Of a stretch of DNA of 64,000 nt, positions 8,605 to 16,645 are shown piece by piece (position 1 is the stretch's first letter; each line of letters begins with the position of its first letter). Source of the stretch: Variovorax dokdonensis. GTDB lineage: Bacteria; Pseudomonadota; Gammaproteobacteria; Burkholderiales; Burkholderiaceae_C. The notes below the pieces were generated by a model. The model saw only the letters and a list, made by a program, of their open reading frames with translations. It had not been told where the DNA came from and did not search any database. Position numbers and translations under genes: made by a program. The DNA is taken from the NCBI RefSeq assembly GCF_030316895.1, contig NZ_JASZYV010000002.1:558001-622000 (forward strand). Direction: 5' to 3'.

Positions 8605-9288
8605 TCAATGAGGATCGGCCAGCAGGTTCGGGTTGAGCGAGCTCACGAACTCAGCGAAGTCCTGCCCACCCACTGAAATGTGCTCTTGCATGGCTGCTCG
8701 CGCCGCTTCGGCGTCTCCAGACTCGATCGCGGCTGCGATCTTCTCGTGCTCACCCAGCGACTTGAGCAGTCGACCTGGCAGATCAAATCGTGACTGCTGA
8801 TAGGCAGCGCACCTCAACCGCAGCGCCATGACTTGGCGAGCGGCCCACTCGTTGCGCGCGCCCGAGTAGATGGCGGCGTGAAAGCGCGCGTTGGCCTCGG
8901 CATAGCCCTGGCGGTTGCCCGACTTGGCGGCCGAACGGCATGCCTTGAGGGCCGAGCGGAATTCCTCGCGCTGGCCGGCATCCATGCGCTTGGCGGCGAA
9001 TTTGGCGCATACGCCTTCCATCTCGGCCAGCATCTCCAACAGCCCCAGCAGTTCCTTGATCCCCAACTTGGGCACCACGACGCCAACCCTGGGGATCACA
9101 TTGAGCAAACCCTGCGCCGCCATGAAGAGCACAGCTTCACGAACAGGCGTGCGCGATACGCCAAAGCGCTCTGCGAGGGAGCGTTCGTCGAGCACTGTGC
9201 CGGGTATCAGTTGCCCGTTCAGGAGGTCGCGTTCCATCTCTGCACGAACCGTGTCCGAGAGACTTTCAGGGGATTGAGGCTTGCCCAT
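8605..9288 (-). CDS. GntR-family transcriptional regulator, FCD (FadR-type) subfamily
   Basis: The 227-residue protein has an N-terminal winged helix (residues ~10-72, with LDERSLAERFGVSRTPVREAVLF) and a C-terminal all-helical FCD ligand domain (~90-215) whose conserved Asp and His residues usually bind a metal and a small acid. It is divergent from the crotonase, CaiB and Bug operon with a 69-bp gap that holds several TTGG/CCAA palindromic sites. It therefore probably represses that operon and itself until a catabolite binds. Confidence 0.9.
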   Translation of the reverse strand: MGKPQSPESLSDTVRAEMERDLLNGQLIPGTVLDERSLAERFGVSRTPVREAVLFMAAQGLLNVIPRVGVVVPKLGIKELLGLLEMLAEMEGVCAKFAAKRMDAGQREEFRSALKACRSAAKSGNRQGYAEANARFHAAIYSGARNEWAARQVMALRLRCAAYQQSRFDLPGRLLKSLGEHEKIAAAIESGDAEAARAAMQEHISVGGQDFAEFVSSLNPNLLADPH

Positions 9289-9290
9289 GC

Positions 9291-9344
9291 TTGGTATTCT
9301 AGATTACAGTTGTGGCATACCAAAGCTAGTATTTGGAATACCAA
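9291..9344. promoter_or_regulatory. Probable GntR/FCD operator cluster in the divergent promoter
   Basis: The gap between the GntR gene and the crotonase gene holds TTGGTATTCT (9291-9300), TGGCATACCAAA (9313-9324) and TTTGGAATACCAA (9332-9344). All are variants of a TTGG-N4-CCAA palindrome, the kind of site FadR-type GntR proteins bind. Three sites over 54 bp suggest cooperative repression of both promoters. Binding is inferred. Confidence 0.55.
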
Positions 9345-9357
9345 CCATGGAGACGAG

Positions 9358-10134
9358 ATGAGTGAGGCGGAATCTGGACCTGTATTTAGCAGGCCAAGTG
9401 CGCACGTTGCGCTGATTGAGCTGAACCGGCCTCAAAGTGCCAATCGCTTGGAGCCGCAGGACCTAGAAGTGCTGCGTAGTCACATTGATGAATGTGAGAG
9501 CTCGGCAGATGTGCGCGTACTGGTCCTCGCTGGCCGTGGCAACTACTTCAGCGCTGGCTTTGACCTGCGAGCTCTTGCAGACGGCCTGCGTTCGGGCGTG
9601 CGATTCGATGGGGCCGATAGCGCCTTCGAAGCGGTGGCCAACCGACTGGATAGCTCGAAGCTGATTTCGATTGCCGCGCTCAATGGCCCCGTGTTGGGCG
9701 GCGCCACCGATCTGGCGTTGGCATGCGATTTCCGTATGGGCTCGTCCGAGGTTTTCATGCAGATGCCTGCGGCCAAGTTCGGCTTGCCTTTGTATGCCGG
9801 TGCTCTTCAGCGTTACGTCAGCCGGATGGGCCTGAACCACGCCAAGCGCCTGGTGTTCATGGCCGAGCGCGTTGGCGCACAGGAAATGCTCGACATGGGA
9901 TTTCTGACAGCCCTCGTCCGGCCAAGTGAGGTGATGGCAATGGCTCTGTCCCAGGCGGCCCATTTGGCCACCATGCCGCCGAAGAACATGGCCGCACTTA
10001 AGCAAGTCCTCAATGCGTCGGCACTCGGCGAAGGTACAGCCGTGAGTCAACGCGAAGTGCTCGCTCGAGCTTTCGATCCCGAGGCGATCCTTCAAAACAT
10101 CGCGGCCAGCCAAGCGGCACGACGCAAGGGCTGA
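9358..10134 (+). CDS. Enoyl-CoA hydratase/isomerase (crotonase) family protein with atypical active site
   Basis: The 258-residue protein has the crotonase fold: GRGNYFSAGFDL gives the first oxyanion-hole strand and NGPVLGGATDLALACDF the second. In classic hydratases the second motif has Glu where this protein has Asp (GGATD), and the next catalytic Glu aligns with Ala in MPAAKFGLP. Hydration in the usual way is therefore doubtful; a hydrolase, isomerase or C-C lyase role is possible. GGAGA just before the ATG at 9358 supports this start. Its stop overlaps the CaiB-family start. Confidence 0.85.
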   Translation: MSEAESGPVFSRPSAHVALIELNRPQSANRLEPQDLEVLRSHIDECESSADVRVLVLAGRGNYFSAGFDLRALADGLRSGVRFDGADSAFEAVANRLDSSKLISIAALNGPVLGGATDLALACDFRMGSSEVFMQMPAAKFGLPLYAGALQRYVSRMGLNHAKRLVFMAERVGAQEMLDMGFLTALVRPSEVMAMALSQAAHLATMPPKNMAALKQVLNASALGEGTAVSQREVLARAFDPEAILQNIAASQAARRKG

Positions 10135-11315
10135 TGTTGATGCTCGCGCCAAAGACACAAGGACCCCTTGCCGGTTTGGTCGTGATCGACCTGACCCGGG
10201 TACTGGCGGGGCCGTACTGCACCATGACGCTTGGCGACTTGGGTGCACGCGTCGTGAAGGTCGAGATGCCCGGCCAAGGCGATGATGCCCGCCACATCGG
10301 CCCCTTCGTAGAAGGCGCTGACGGGGAGCAAACGTCCGGCTATTTCTTTTCGGTCAACCGCAACAAGGAGTCGATTGCGCTGGACCTGAAACTGGACAGG
10401 GACAAGGCAGTCCTCGAGAAACTGCTCGACAGCGCCGACGTGTTGGTCGAAAACTATTCCCCAGGCACCATGGACCGACTGGGCTATGGCTGGGACATGC
10501 TGCATGCTCGCTGGCCCCGGCTCATCCTGGCGTCGATCTCCGGCTTTGGACAGACGGGTCCATATCGAACGCTTCCGGCCTACGACATGGTCGTTCAGGC
10601 GATGGGTGGAGTGCTCAGCCTCACCGGTGATGCCCCCAACCGGCCCACGCGAGTGGGGGTCTCGATCGGTGACATTGCGGCAGGCATGTTCGGGGTGATT
10701 GGCATTCAGGCGGCGTTACTCGAGCGGGCACGTTCGCATGAAGGGAAGCACGTCGATGTCGCCATGCTCGACTCGCAGGTGGCGCTGCTCGAGAACGCCC
10801 TGGTCCGGTACCAAGTTGATGGGGTCGTGCCCGGGCCTATTGGGTCGCGCCATCCCTCCATCACACCCTTTGGAGTTTTTCGCACCGGCGAAGGCCACAT
10901 CGTGCTCGCCGCGGGCAATGACCGCCTATTCACTCGACTGCTCGACATTCTTGGGCTTGAGCGCCTGAGCACCGATCCGAGATTTATCGACAACGCCGCG
11001 CGATGTGCGCACCCCGATGAGCTGCGCCTGGAGATCGAGCTCGCCCTGGCCGCGAAGTCGACGCCGGAATGGCTGAAGATCTTCACGGCCGCAGGCGTGC
11101 CCTGCGGTCCCATGAACGATGTGGCGGCGGTAATGAAGGATCCGCAGGTCCGGGCGCGTCACATGCTCATGGAGCTGCCGGTCTCCAACGACCGGTCGCT
11201 CACCATCGCTGGCTCACCCATCAAGTTCCAAGGGGAGATCCTTGGTGACGCACAACCTGCGCCCCGCCTCGATCAGCATCGCGATGCGCTCTTGACGGAG
11301 CTCGGCCTGCTCTAG
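10134..11315 (+). CDS. CaiB/BaiF (family III) CoA-transferase
   Basis: This 393-residue protein carries the family III signature: LAGLVVIDLTRVLAGPYCTM at the start and the nucleophilic Asp in PAYDMVVQAMGG, followed by RVGVSIGDIAAGMFG. Such enzymes move CoA between carboxylic acids through an aspartyl-CoA anhydride. It overlaps the crotonase gene (TGATG; a second start is at 10140) and probably activates the carboxylic acid that the crotonase then acts on. The acid is unknown. Confidence 0.92.
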   Translation: MLMLAPKTQGPLAGLVVIDLTRVLAGPYCTMTLGDLGARVVKVEMPGQGDDARHIGPFVEGADGEQTSGYFFSVNRNKESIALDLKLDRDKAVLEKLLDSADVLVENYSPGTMDRLGYGWDMLHARWPRLILASISGFGQTGPYRTLPAYDMVVQAMGGVLSLTGDAPNRPTRVGVSIGDIAAGMFGVIGIQAALLERARSHEGKHVDVAMLDSQVALLENALVRYQVDGVVPGPIGSRHPSITPFGVFRTGEGHIVLAAGNDRLFTRLLDILGLERLSTDPRFIDNAARCAHPDELRLEIELALAAKSTPEWLKIFTAAGVPCGPMNDVAAVMKDPQVRARHMLMELPVSNDRSLTIAGSPIKFQGEILGDAQPAPRLDQHRDALLTELGLL

Positions 11316-11354
11316 GCCGTCAAAGACTTCACTCAAATAAACAACGGAGACAAC

Positions 11355-12320
11355 ATGAAATTCAATCGCATTCTGGTCTCTGCGGCCGTCCTGGCTGCGG
11401 CCGCTAGCTATGCATCGGACTATCCGACCCGTCCTGTCACGCTTGTAGTGGGCTTCCCGCCAGGCGGTGGCGCGGATGCTGTTGCTCGCCAGGTGTCGGA
11501 TGCGCTTGGGAAGGAGCTTGGGCAGCCTGTGATCATGGAATACAAGCCTGGCGCAGGGATGACCCTGGCGTCGAACTACGTTGCGAAGGCCGCACCCGAC
11601 GGCTACACGCTCTACATGACCAGCGGAAGCCACTATGGTGCTGACAAAGTCCTGTACAAGAAGAGCGTCAACTACGACGGCAAGAGCTTCACCCCTATTG
11701 CTCGATGGACCAAGACACCGCTCGTTCTTGCAGTTAGTGCGGCCAGTGGCATCCAATCAGTACAGGAACTGATCGAGCGAGGCAAGGCCCAACCCGGCAA
11801 GCTCACCTACGCGTCGTCAGGTAGCGGCGTCGCACCGCATCTCGCTGCCGTGCAGTTTGAGCAGGCGGCCGGCATCAAGATGACGCATGTTCCTTTCAAA
11901 GGCGGTGCGCTTGCCGTGAATGCGCTTGCGTCCGGTGATGTCGATTTGACTTTTGGCACCCCGCCTTCGGTGATTCCCCTGGCGCAGACTGGGAGAGTAA
12001 AGATGCTGGCAGTGACCTCGATGGAAAGATCACGTGGTCTGCCCAAGCTGCCGACAATCGACGAGTCGGGTGTGAAGGGATTCGACTACACCTTCTGGTT
12101 CGGCCTGTATGGTCCAACTGGTCTGCCTAGAGACGCGGTTACCAAGCTGGCAACCGCCAGCTCTAAAGTGTTGGCCGACACGTCCTTGCAAGAGCGCCTA
12201 GCTGCAGGCGGCAACGAGGTTTCGGCCACGAAGTCGGCGGACGACTTCGCTGCGTGGGCGGCCCAGGAAGGCACGCGGATGAAGGTTCTGATGGAGCAAT
12301 CTGGCGCGTCTGTCGATTGA
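11355..12320 (+). CDS. Bug/TctC-family periplasmic receptor (third)
   Basis: The 321-residue receptor has a short signal (MKFNRILVSAAVLAAAASYA) followed by SDYPTRPVTLVVGFPPGGGAD and AAPDGYTLYMTSGS, which are clear Bug motifs. It lies 39 bp after the CoA-transferase with a GGAGA site before the ATG, so it belongs to the GntR-controlled operon. It probably captures the acid that the CaiB enzyme activates. No membrane partner is encoded nearby. Confidence 0.92.
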   Translation: MKFNRILVSAAVLAAAASYASDYPTRPVTLVVGFPPGGGADAVARQVSDALGKELGQPVIMEYKPGAGMTLASNYVAKAAPDGYTLYMTSGSHYGADKVLYKKSVNYDGKSFTPIARWTKTPLVLAVSAASGIQSVQELIERGKAQPGKLTYASSGSGVAPHLAAVQFEQAAGIKMTHVPFKGGALAVNALASGDVDLTFGTPPSVIPLAQTGRVKMLAVTSMERSRGLPKLPTIDESGVKGFDYTFWFGLYGPTGLPRDAVTKLATASSKVLADTSLQERLAAGGNEVSATKSADDFAAWAAQEGTRMKVLMEQSGASVD

Positions 12321-12676
12321 TTCAGCGGGGATTGCTAAGCGGCCCAGGAGCAAAGCGCCTATTGGGCGAGGTCCCAACGCCTCGGGGATGAACTTTTGAC
12401 CGCCTCCCGAGAGCTACTGCCGCATTGCAGCGAGTGCGGACAATGGCTCGACTCGCTCTCTCGACCGCAACCGGCGGACAGCGGCCCCTCGATTGAGCTA
12501 ACGAGACGACCGCAACGGGCGCGCTGCCGCCGCAAGGGCGGCGGCGGGACACGGCCACCAGCGGAATTTCGCGGGCGGCACACTCCGCGTCGGGAAACCG
12601 TCACATAACAGTCATATGGCGTGCCCCTAGTTCGCCGGCTCCGTGCCATTCCAGCTATTGAAGAGCGTGTATTCGA
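12321..12676. other. Intergenic region, no gene seen
   Basis: This 356-bp gap separates convergent operons. It holds a GC-rich hairpin (GCCGCC/GGCGGC, about 12526-12542) without a following T-run, so it is a weak terminator candidate at best. Short open frames here have no recognisable product and no ribosome site. Confidence 0.5.
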
Positions 12677-13672
12677 CTACCGATCCAGCATCTTCATCAT
12701 GGAAGCGTGGTAACGATCACCGCTGACTTGGCCAACAGCGAACATCCGGTCAATTTGGCCGACCGTGTCGTCGTTCAGCGGAATGCGCAACGAGCCGAGG
12801 TTTTCCTCGAGAAACTCGAGCGTGTCGCAGCCGCAGATGGCGATCATTCGCGGATTCCTGTTGAACAGCCACGAGAGTGCCAGTTGAGACAGGCTGCAGT
12901 GCAACTTCTGCGCGATCTCATCCAGTCGATCCACGAGTGCCAGGTTCCTCGGGAAGTTTTCCGGCGAGAACCGGGGGTACTTTCTGCGCACATCATCGGA
13001 TGCCAGCTGGGCTAGGCTGCGGACCTTGCCCGACAGCATGCCCCGCGCGAGGGGAGAGAAGGCCATGAGCGTCACCCTCAGCTCGTCGTAAACGCCGAGC
13101 ATGCGTTCTTCCAGGTCACGGGTCCACAGCGAGTACTCGGCCTGGACCGCTGTGATGGGGTGAACTGCACACGCGCGGCGCAGCGTGGTCTCGGACACCT
13201 CACACAAGCCGAGATGTCGGACCTTCCCCGCCTTGACGAGTTCAGCCATGGCACCGACCGTCTCCTCGATGGGCACGGCGGGATCGAGCCGATGCTGGAA
13301 GTAGAGATCCAAGTGGTCGGTGTCCAGGCGCTTTAGCGATGCCTCGCAAGCGGTGCGTACGTACGCCGGGTCACCGCGGACACCGAAAGTGCCGTTGTCC
13401 GCCGGCACGTAGCCGAACTTGGACGACAGGATGACTTCATTGCGCCGCCCGTGCAGCGCCGTTTCGACCAACTGCTCGTTGTGGCCCCACCCGTAGAAGT
13501 CCGCTGTGTCGATGACGTTGATGCCTTCATCGACCGCGCGTCGGATGACTTGCACTGATTCGGCGTCGGAGCGCGTTCCGTAGGCGTTGCTCATCGAGTA
13601 GCACCCCAGGGACATGGGGTTCACGAGCCGCCCCGTTCTGCCGAGCTCGCGCCGAGGAAGGTGCGCGCTCAT
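12677..13672 (-). CDS. Aldo/keto reductase
   Basis: The 331-residue protein begins MSAHLPRRELGRTG and has the AKR catalytic tetrad: Asp in IDTADF, the following Tyr, Lys in SSKFGY and His in FQHRLDP. The C-terminal half carries the NAD(P)H-binding segments near ICGCDTLEFLEENL. These cytosolic TIM-barrel enzymes reduce carbonyls or oxidise sugar and cyclitol-type alcohols. The start overlaps the stop of the upstream cupin gene by 4 bp (ATGA), so it is the third gene of the operon facing the LacI regulator. Confidence 0.9.
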   Translation of the reverse strand: MSAHLPRRELGRTGRLVNPMSLGCYSMSNAYGTRSDAESVQVIRRAVDEGINVIDTADFYGWGHNEQLVETALHGRRNEVILSSKFGYVPADNGTFGVRGDPAYVRTACEASLKRLDTDHLDLYFQHRLDPAVPIEETVGAMAELVKAGKVRHLGLCEVSETTLRRACAVHPITAVQAEYSLWTRDLEERMLGVYDELRVTLMAFSPLARGMLSGKVRSLAQLASDDVRRKYPRFSPENFPRNLALVDRLDEIAQKLHCSLSQLALSWLFNRNPRMIAICGCDTLEFLEENLGSLRIPLNDDTVGQIDRMFAVGQVSGDRYHASMMKMLDR

Positions 13673-14181
13673 GTGGGAGCCCGATCCTTGAAGCTGGAAG
13701 CCAGTGGCGAGATGTAGGCCGGAATCGGCAGACCGTGTTCCCGTACATGGTCCAGGATGCCGTCCTCGATCGCGTTGGCATCGCGAATGCCGAGGAATTT
13801 CTCTCCGTCGAAATTCACGTTGGCACCATGAACCACCATGAAGCCTTCGGCCGGACCTTTCGCGTTGGCTGGCACGGAGAAGGTATGAATGGAGCCGGCG
13901 GGCTCGTACAGATAGCTGCCCTCGGTCTGAGGGTTCTGAGGATATTCCTTGTAGTTCCACTCGCCCTTGGTGGTGAAAAAGTGCACCGTGCCGGTGTGAA
14001 AGTGGGTCGGCAACGTCGTGCCCGGTGCGAACTTGCCGTACAGCACCCAGATCCCGTTCTCGCGATCCAGGAAGAGGGGAATGATTTCGTAGCCGGGTGC
14101 CGCACCGGGGATGAAGGCCGCCTCATGAATGTTGACCGTCAGAAGCTCGTCTTGCTTCGTGATGGAAGAGGGAAGTGTCAT
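13669..14181 (-). CDS. Cupin dioxygenase, 2,4'-dihydroxyacetophenone dioxygenase-like
   Basis: This 170-residue single-cupin protein has LPTHFHTGTVHFFTTKGEW (His60, His62) and YLYEPAGSIHTF (His99), with Glu residues between. The size and layout resemble 2,4'-dihydroxyacetophenone dioxygenase, a non-haem Fe enzyme that splits the C-C bond of aryl alpha-hydroxyketones to two acids. It sits between a SnoaL-like gene and an aldo/keto reductase in one operon. The substrate assignment is inference from family likeness. Confidence 0.72.
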   Translation of the reverse strand: MTLPSSITKQDELLTVNIHEAAFIPGAAPGYEIIPLFLDRENGIWVLYGKFAPGTTLPTHFHTGTVHFFTTKGEWNYKEYPQNPQTEGSYLYEPAGSIHTFSVPANAKGPAEGFMVVHGANVNFDGEKFLGIRDANAIEDGILDHVREHGLPIPAYISPLASSFKDRAPT

Positions 14182-14199
14182 TGGATGAGTCCTTGCAAC

Positions 14200-14643
14200 T
14201 TACAGGAGGCCAAGCTGCTGCAGCTTCAGGTCGGGCGAGGTGTATGGGCGCTCGCAGATGATCTTGGAAGACCCGGGGCCGAACTGGAAACTCGCGGCCA
14301 TGCGGACCTTGAACTGCCGCCCGGTCGGTGCATAGGTCTTGTCGCGGACCTTGAGCTCGCCGAGGTGGGTGCCCAGCAGGTAGAACTCCACCAGCACAGT
14401 GTTCGATGCGTCGTCGACTGCCAGCGAGATGATTTCGTTCTTCTGGTCGGGGAAGGATTGGCGCGAGGCGTCGAAGTACCTCCGGACCTCCTCTTCGCCG
14501 TCGTGAACCTGGCCGTTTCCATACATCTCGTAGCGCGGGTGCTCGAAGGTGTCGATGACACCGTCCCAGTCCTGCGTGCATTCGAGCGCCATGTGGTCGC
14601 GGACCGTCTGCAGCCGGGCCTGTCTCAGTTCCTCGTTGCTCAT
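14200..14643 (-). CDS. SnoaL-like (NTF2-fold) protein
   Basis: This 147-residue protein starts MSNEELRQ after an AGGAG site and shows the cone-shaped NTF2/SnoaL fold pattern: a helix, the YEMYGNGQVHDGEEEVRRYF segment, then a sheet ending in TGRQFKVRMAASFQF. SnoaL-like proteins are cyclases, isomerases, hydratases or ligand carriers. It is the first gene behind the LacI-type operator, so it probably acts on the pathway substrate. Its exact activity is unknown. Confidence 0.75.
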   Translation of the reverse strand: MSNEELRQARLQTVRDHMALECTQDWDGVIDTFEHPRYEMYGNGQVHDGEEEVRRYFDASRQSFPDQKNEIISLAVDDASNTVLVEFYLLGTHLGELKVRDKTYAPTGRQFKVRMAASFQFGPGSSKIICERPYTSPDLKLQQLGLL

Positions 14644-14662
14644 GTGAAGCTCCTGTGATCTT

Positions 14663-14678
14663 GGTAGAAACGTTTCCA
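14663..14678. promoter_or_regulatory. LacI-family operator O1
   Basis: GGTAGAAACGTTTCCA has the perfect GAAACGTTTC core with the central CG typical of LacI/GalR operators. It lies 20 bp upstream of the SnoaL-like start codon. An identical 16-mer occurs at 14819-14834. Confidence 0.75.
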
Positions 14679-14818
14679 CAATTCTGATTGGATTGCTTAA
14701 GCTCAAAAACTAGGGTTTGTACTATCGGGGATCGCGCCTAGCGGCCAATTTGGCGCCATCCAGAAGGCAATGCTCGTGCGGCGAGCCCGCTTCAATGCCG
14801 GACTCGGTAATTCCCCTA

Positions 14819-14834
14819 GGTAGAAACGTTTCCA
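14819..14834. promoter_or_regulatory. LacI-family operator O2
   Basis: This is the second exact copy of GGTAGAAACGTTTCCA, 156 bp centre-to-centre from the first and about 62 bp before the LacI start codon. Two identical sites flanking the divergent promoters suggest DNA-loop repression plus autoregulation. Confidence 0.75.
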
Positions 14835-14896
14835 TTCTCGCAATACATTGCAGCCATGTCGATACCGCACCCACGATTCCTGCGAGAGGTCCGTCC

Positions 14897-15973
14897 ATGA
14901 AGCAGCGACCAACGATCAAAGACGTCGCACAGGCCGCGGGTGTGTCCCTGGGCACAGCTTCTCGTGCGCTCAATCGCGCCGGCCGAGTGAGCGAAGAAGC
15001 CATCGCTGCGGTCACGAAGGCGGCTCGTCGGCTTGGCTACGAACCCGATGCCGTTGCGCAGAGCATGCGCACGCGCTCCACAGGTGTGATCGGCTTGCTG
15101 GTGTCGGATTTCGCCAATCCGCTGTACGCGCGGATCATTACTTCGGTGGAGGCGAGCATGCAGGCGGCGGGCTACACGCTTCTGATTGCGAACACCCACA
15201 ACGACCGCAAGCGCGAGAAGAGCCTGATCGACACATTCCGTGGACGCAGGGTTGATGGGCTCATTCTTGGGCCTTGCGAGATCGAGTCGGCGGAATTCCT
15301 CGAGCGCGTCGATGCCGATCTGCCCGTGGTGGCCATGGATCGTGATTTCTCGGCGGCCGGCACGGGCGTGCATGTCGACCACTACCACGGCGCGCTCCAG
15401 GCGACGCGCTACCTGCTGAACCTGGGTCACACCGAGATCGCGCTGATGACGCCCGGCAGCATCCTGCGGCCGGGGCGGGATCGCATCGCGGGCTTCGAGG
15501 ATGCGTTCCGAGAGCGCGGACTGACGCCCAACCCGAAGCTGATCCGGGCAGAGAAGTCCGCGATGGACTACGCCTTCAGCGAAGCACTGGGCTTGCTGTC
15601 GGCGCCGCAGGCCCCGACTGCCTTCATGTGTTTGGGAACTCGCATCTTGTCAGGCGTCCTGCAGGCATTGAAGCACTCGGGGCGATCGATTCCGGAGGAC
15701 GCAAGCGTGGTCAGCATCGGCGACACCGACCTGTCGCAACTCTTCACGCCGGCCATCACATCGCTGACTTGGGACTTCGAGGCGGTGGGCACGGCGCTGG
15801 CCCAGTTGCTCCTGAAGCGGCTCGACCGGGATCACAAGCCGGAGCCCGAGAGGATCGTGCTGACGACGCAGATGGTGCTGCGCGAATCGTGCGCATCTGC
15901 ACGCCTCTCGAAAGCGAAAGTGCTCGATGCGGGACGTCAGAAGCAGGCGCAAAAGACAGACCAGAAAGGGTAG
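14897..15973 (+). CDS. LacI/GalR-family transcriptional regulator
   Basis: The 358-residue protein opens with the LacI helix-turn-helix and hinge (TIKDVAQAAGVSLGTASRALN, residues ~5-25) and continues with a periplasmic-binding-protein-like effector domain (VIGLLVSDFANPLYARI onward). GAGAGGT upstream supports the ATG at 14897. It is divergent from the SnoaL, cupin and AKR operon, with twin operators between them, and probably represses that operon; the VOC, MDR, Bug and SDR genes downstream may be in the same regulon. Confidence 0.93.
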   Translation: MKQRPTIKDVAQAAGVSLGTASRALNRAGRVSEEAIAAVTKAARRLGYEPDAVAQSMRTRSTGVIGLLVSDFANPLYARIITSVEASMQAAGYTLLIANTHNDRKREKSLIDTFRGRRVDGLILGPCEIESAEFLERVDADLPVVAMDRDFSAAGTGVHVDHYHGALQATRYLLNLGHTEIALMTPGSILRPGRDRIAGFEDAFRERGLTPNPKLIRAEKSAMDYAFSEALGLLSAPQAPTAFMCLGTRILSGVLQALKHSGRSIPEDASVVSIGDTDLSQLFTPAITSLTWDFEAVGTALAQLLLKRLDRDHKPEPERIVLTTQMVLRESCASARLSKAKVLDAGRQKQAQKTDQKG

Positions 15974-16105
15974 TCGCGCATTCGAACGTGGCAGCTCCGG
16001 CGTCTTCGCGATCGGCCGGGCGGGGTGACGTCGCCTCCGAATCTGCCGCACCGCGAAGCATCCCACGCAATTCATTCTTAGACACAGACCTGAAAGGATT
16101 TCATC

Positions 16106-16645
16106 ATGAGTTCAATCTTCGGTGGCGTGCGCCAGATCGGCTATGTGGTCAAGGACATCGAAAAGGCGATGCAGCACTGGGTGAAGCTCGGTGTCGGCCC
16201 GTGGTTCTACAAAGAGGACGTCGGATCGACCGAGTTCCGCTACTACGGCAAGGACTCTCGGATCCCGAAACTGTCCATCGCGCTGGCCAATTCGGGTGAT
16301 CTGCAGATCGAACTGATCGAGCAGCGCGATGATGCTCCTTCGCTGTACCTCGACTCGCTGAAGAAGAACGGCGAGGGAGCCCAGCACGTGGCCTACTGGA
16401 CGCCCGATCGCTTTGACCAGATCTGCAAACACCTGCTGGAGCAGGGCTACGTGGAGGGCCACAGCGGTCGCATGGGCGCCAACCGCGGCCCTTATGCCTA
16501 CTTTGTCCACCCAGATCTGCCGAGCGCCATGTTCGAGATCTCCGACTCGAGCGGAGGCAAGGCCGAGTACTTTAAAGAGGTCAGGCGGGCGGCCCAGGAC
16601 TGGGACGGCAAGGACCCCATCCGCCGCGTCGGTGCTCCCAAATGA
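16106..16645 (+). CDS. VOC (glyoxalase/epimerase-like) family protein
   Basis: The 179-residue protein begins with IFGGVRQIGYVVKDIEKAM and contains two beta-alpha-beta-beta-beta modules typical of the vicinal oxygen chelate fold. The likely metal ligands are His in AQHVAYW and Glu in SAMFEISDS. VOC proteins include dioxygenases, epimerases and isomerases. AAAGGA precedes the ATG, and the stop overlaps the next gene (ATGA), so the two enzymes likely act in sequence. Confidence 0.82.
   Translation: MSSIFGGVRQIGYVVKDIEKAMQHWVKLGVGPWFYKEDVGSTEFRYYGKDSRIPKLSIALANSGDLQIELIEQRDDAPSLYLDSLKKNGEGAQHVAYWTPDRFDQICKHLLEQGYVEGHSGRMGANRGPYAYFVHPDLPSAMFEISDSSGGKAEYFKEVRRAAQDWDGKDPIRRVGAPK

Noticed and set aside
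12526..12542. GC-rich hairpin as terminator after the third Bug gene
   Set aside because: No T-run follows and it lies about 200 bp past the stop codon.
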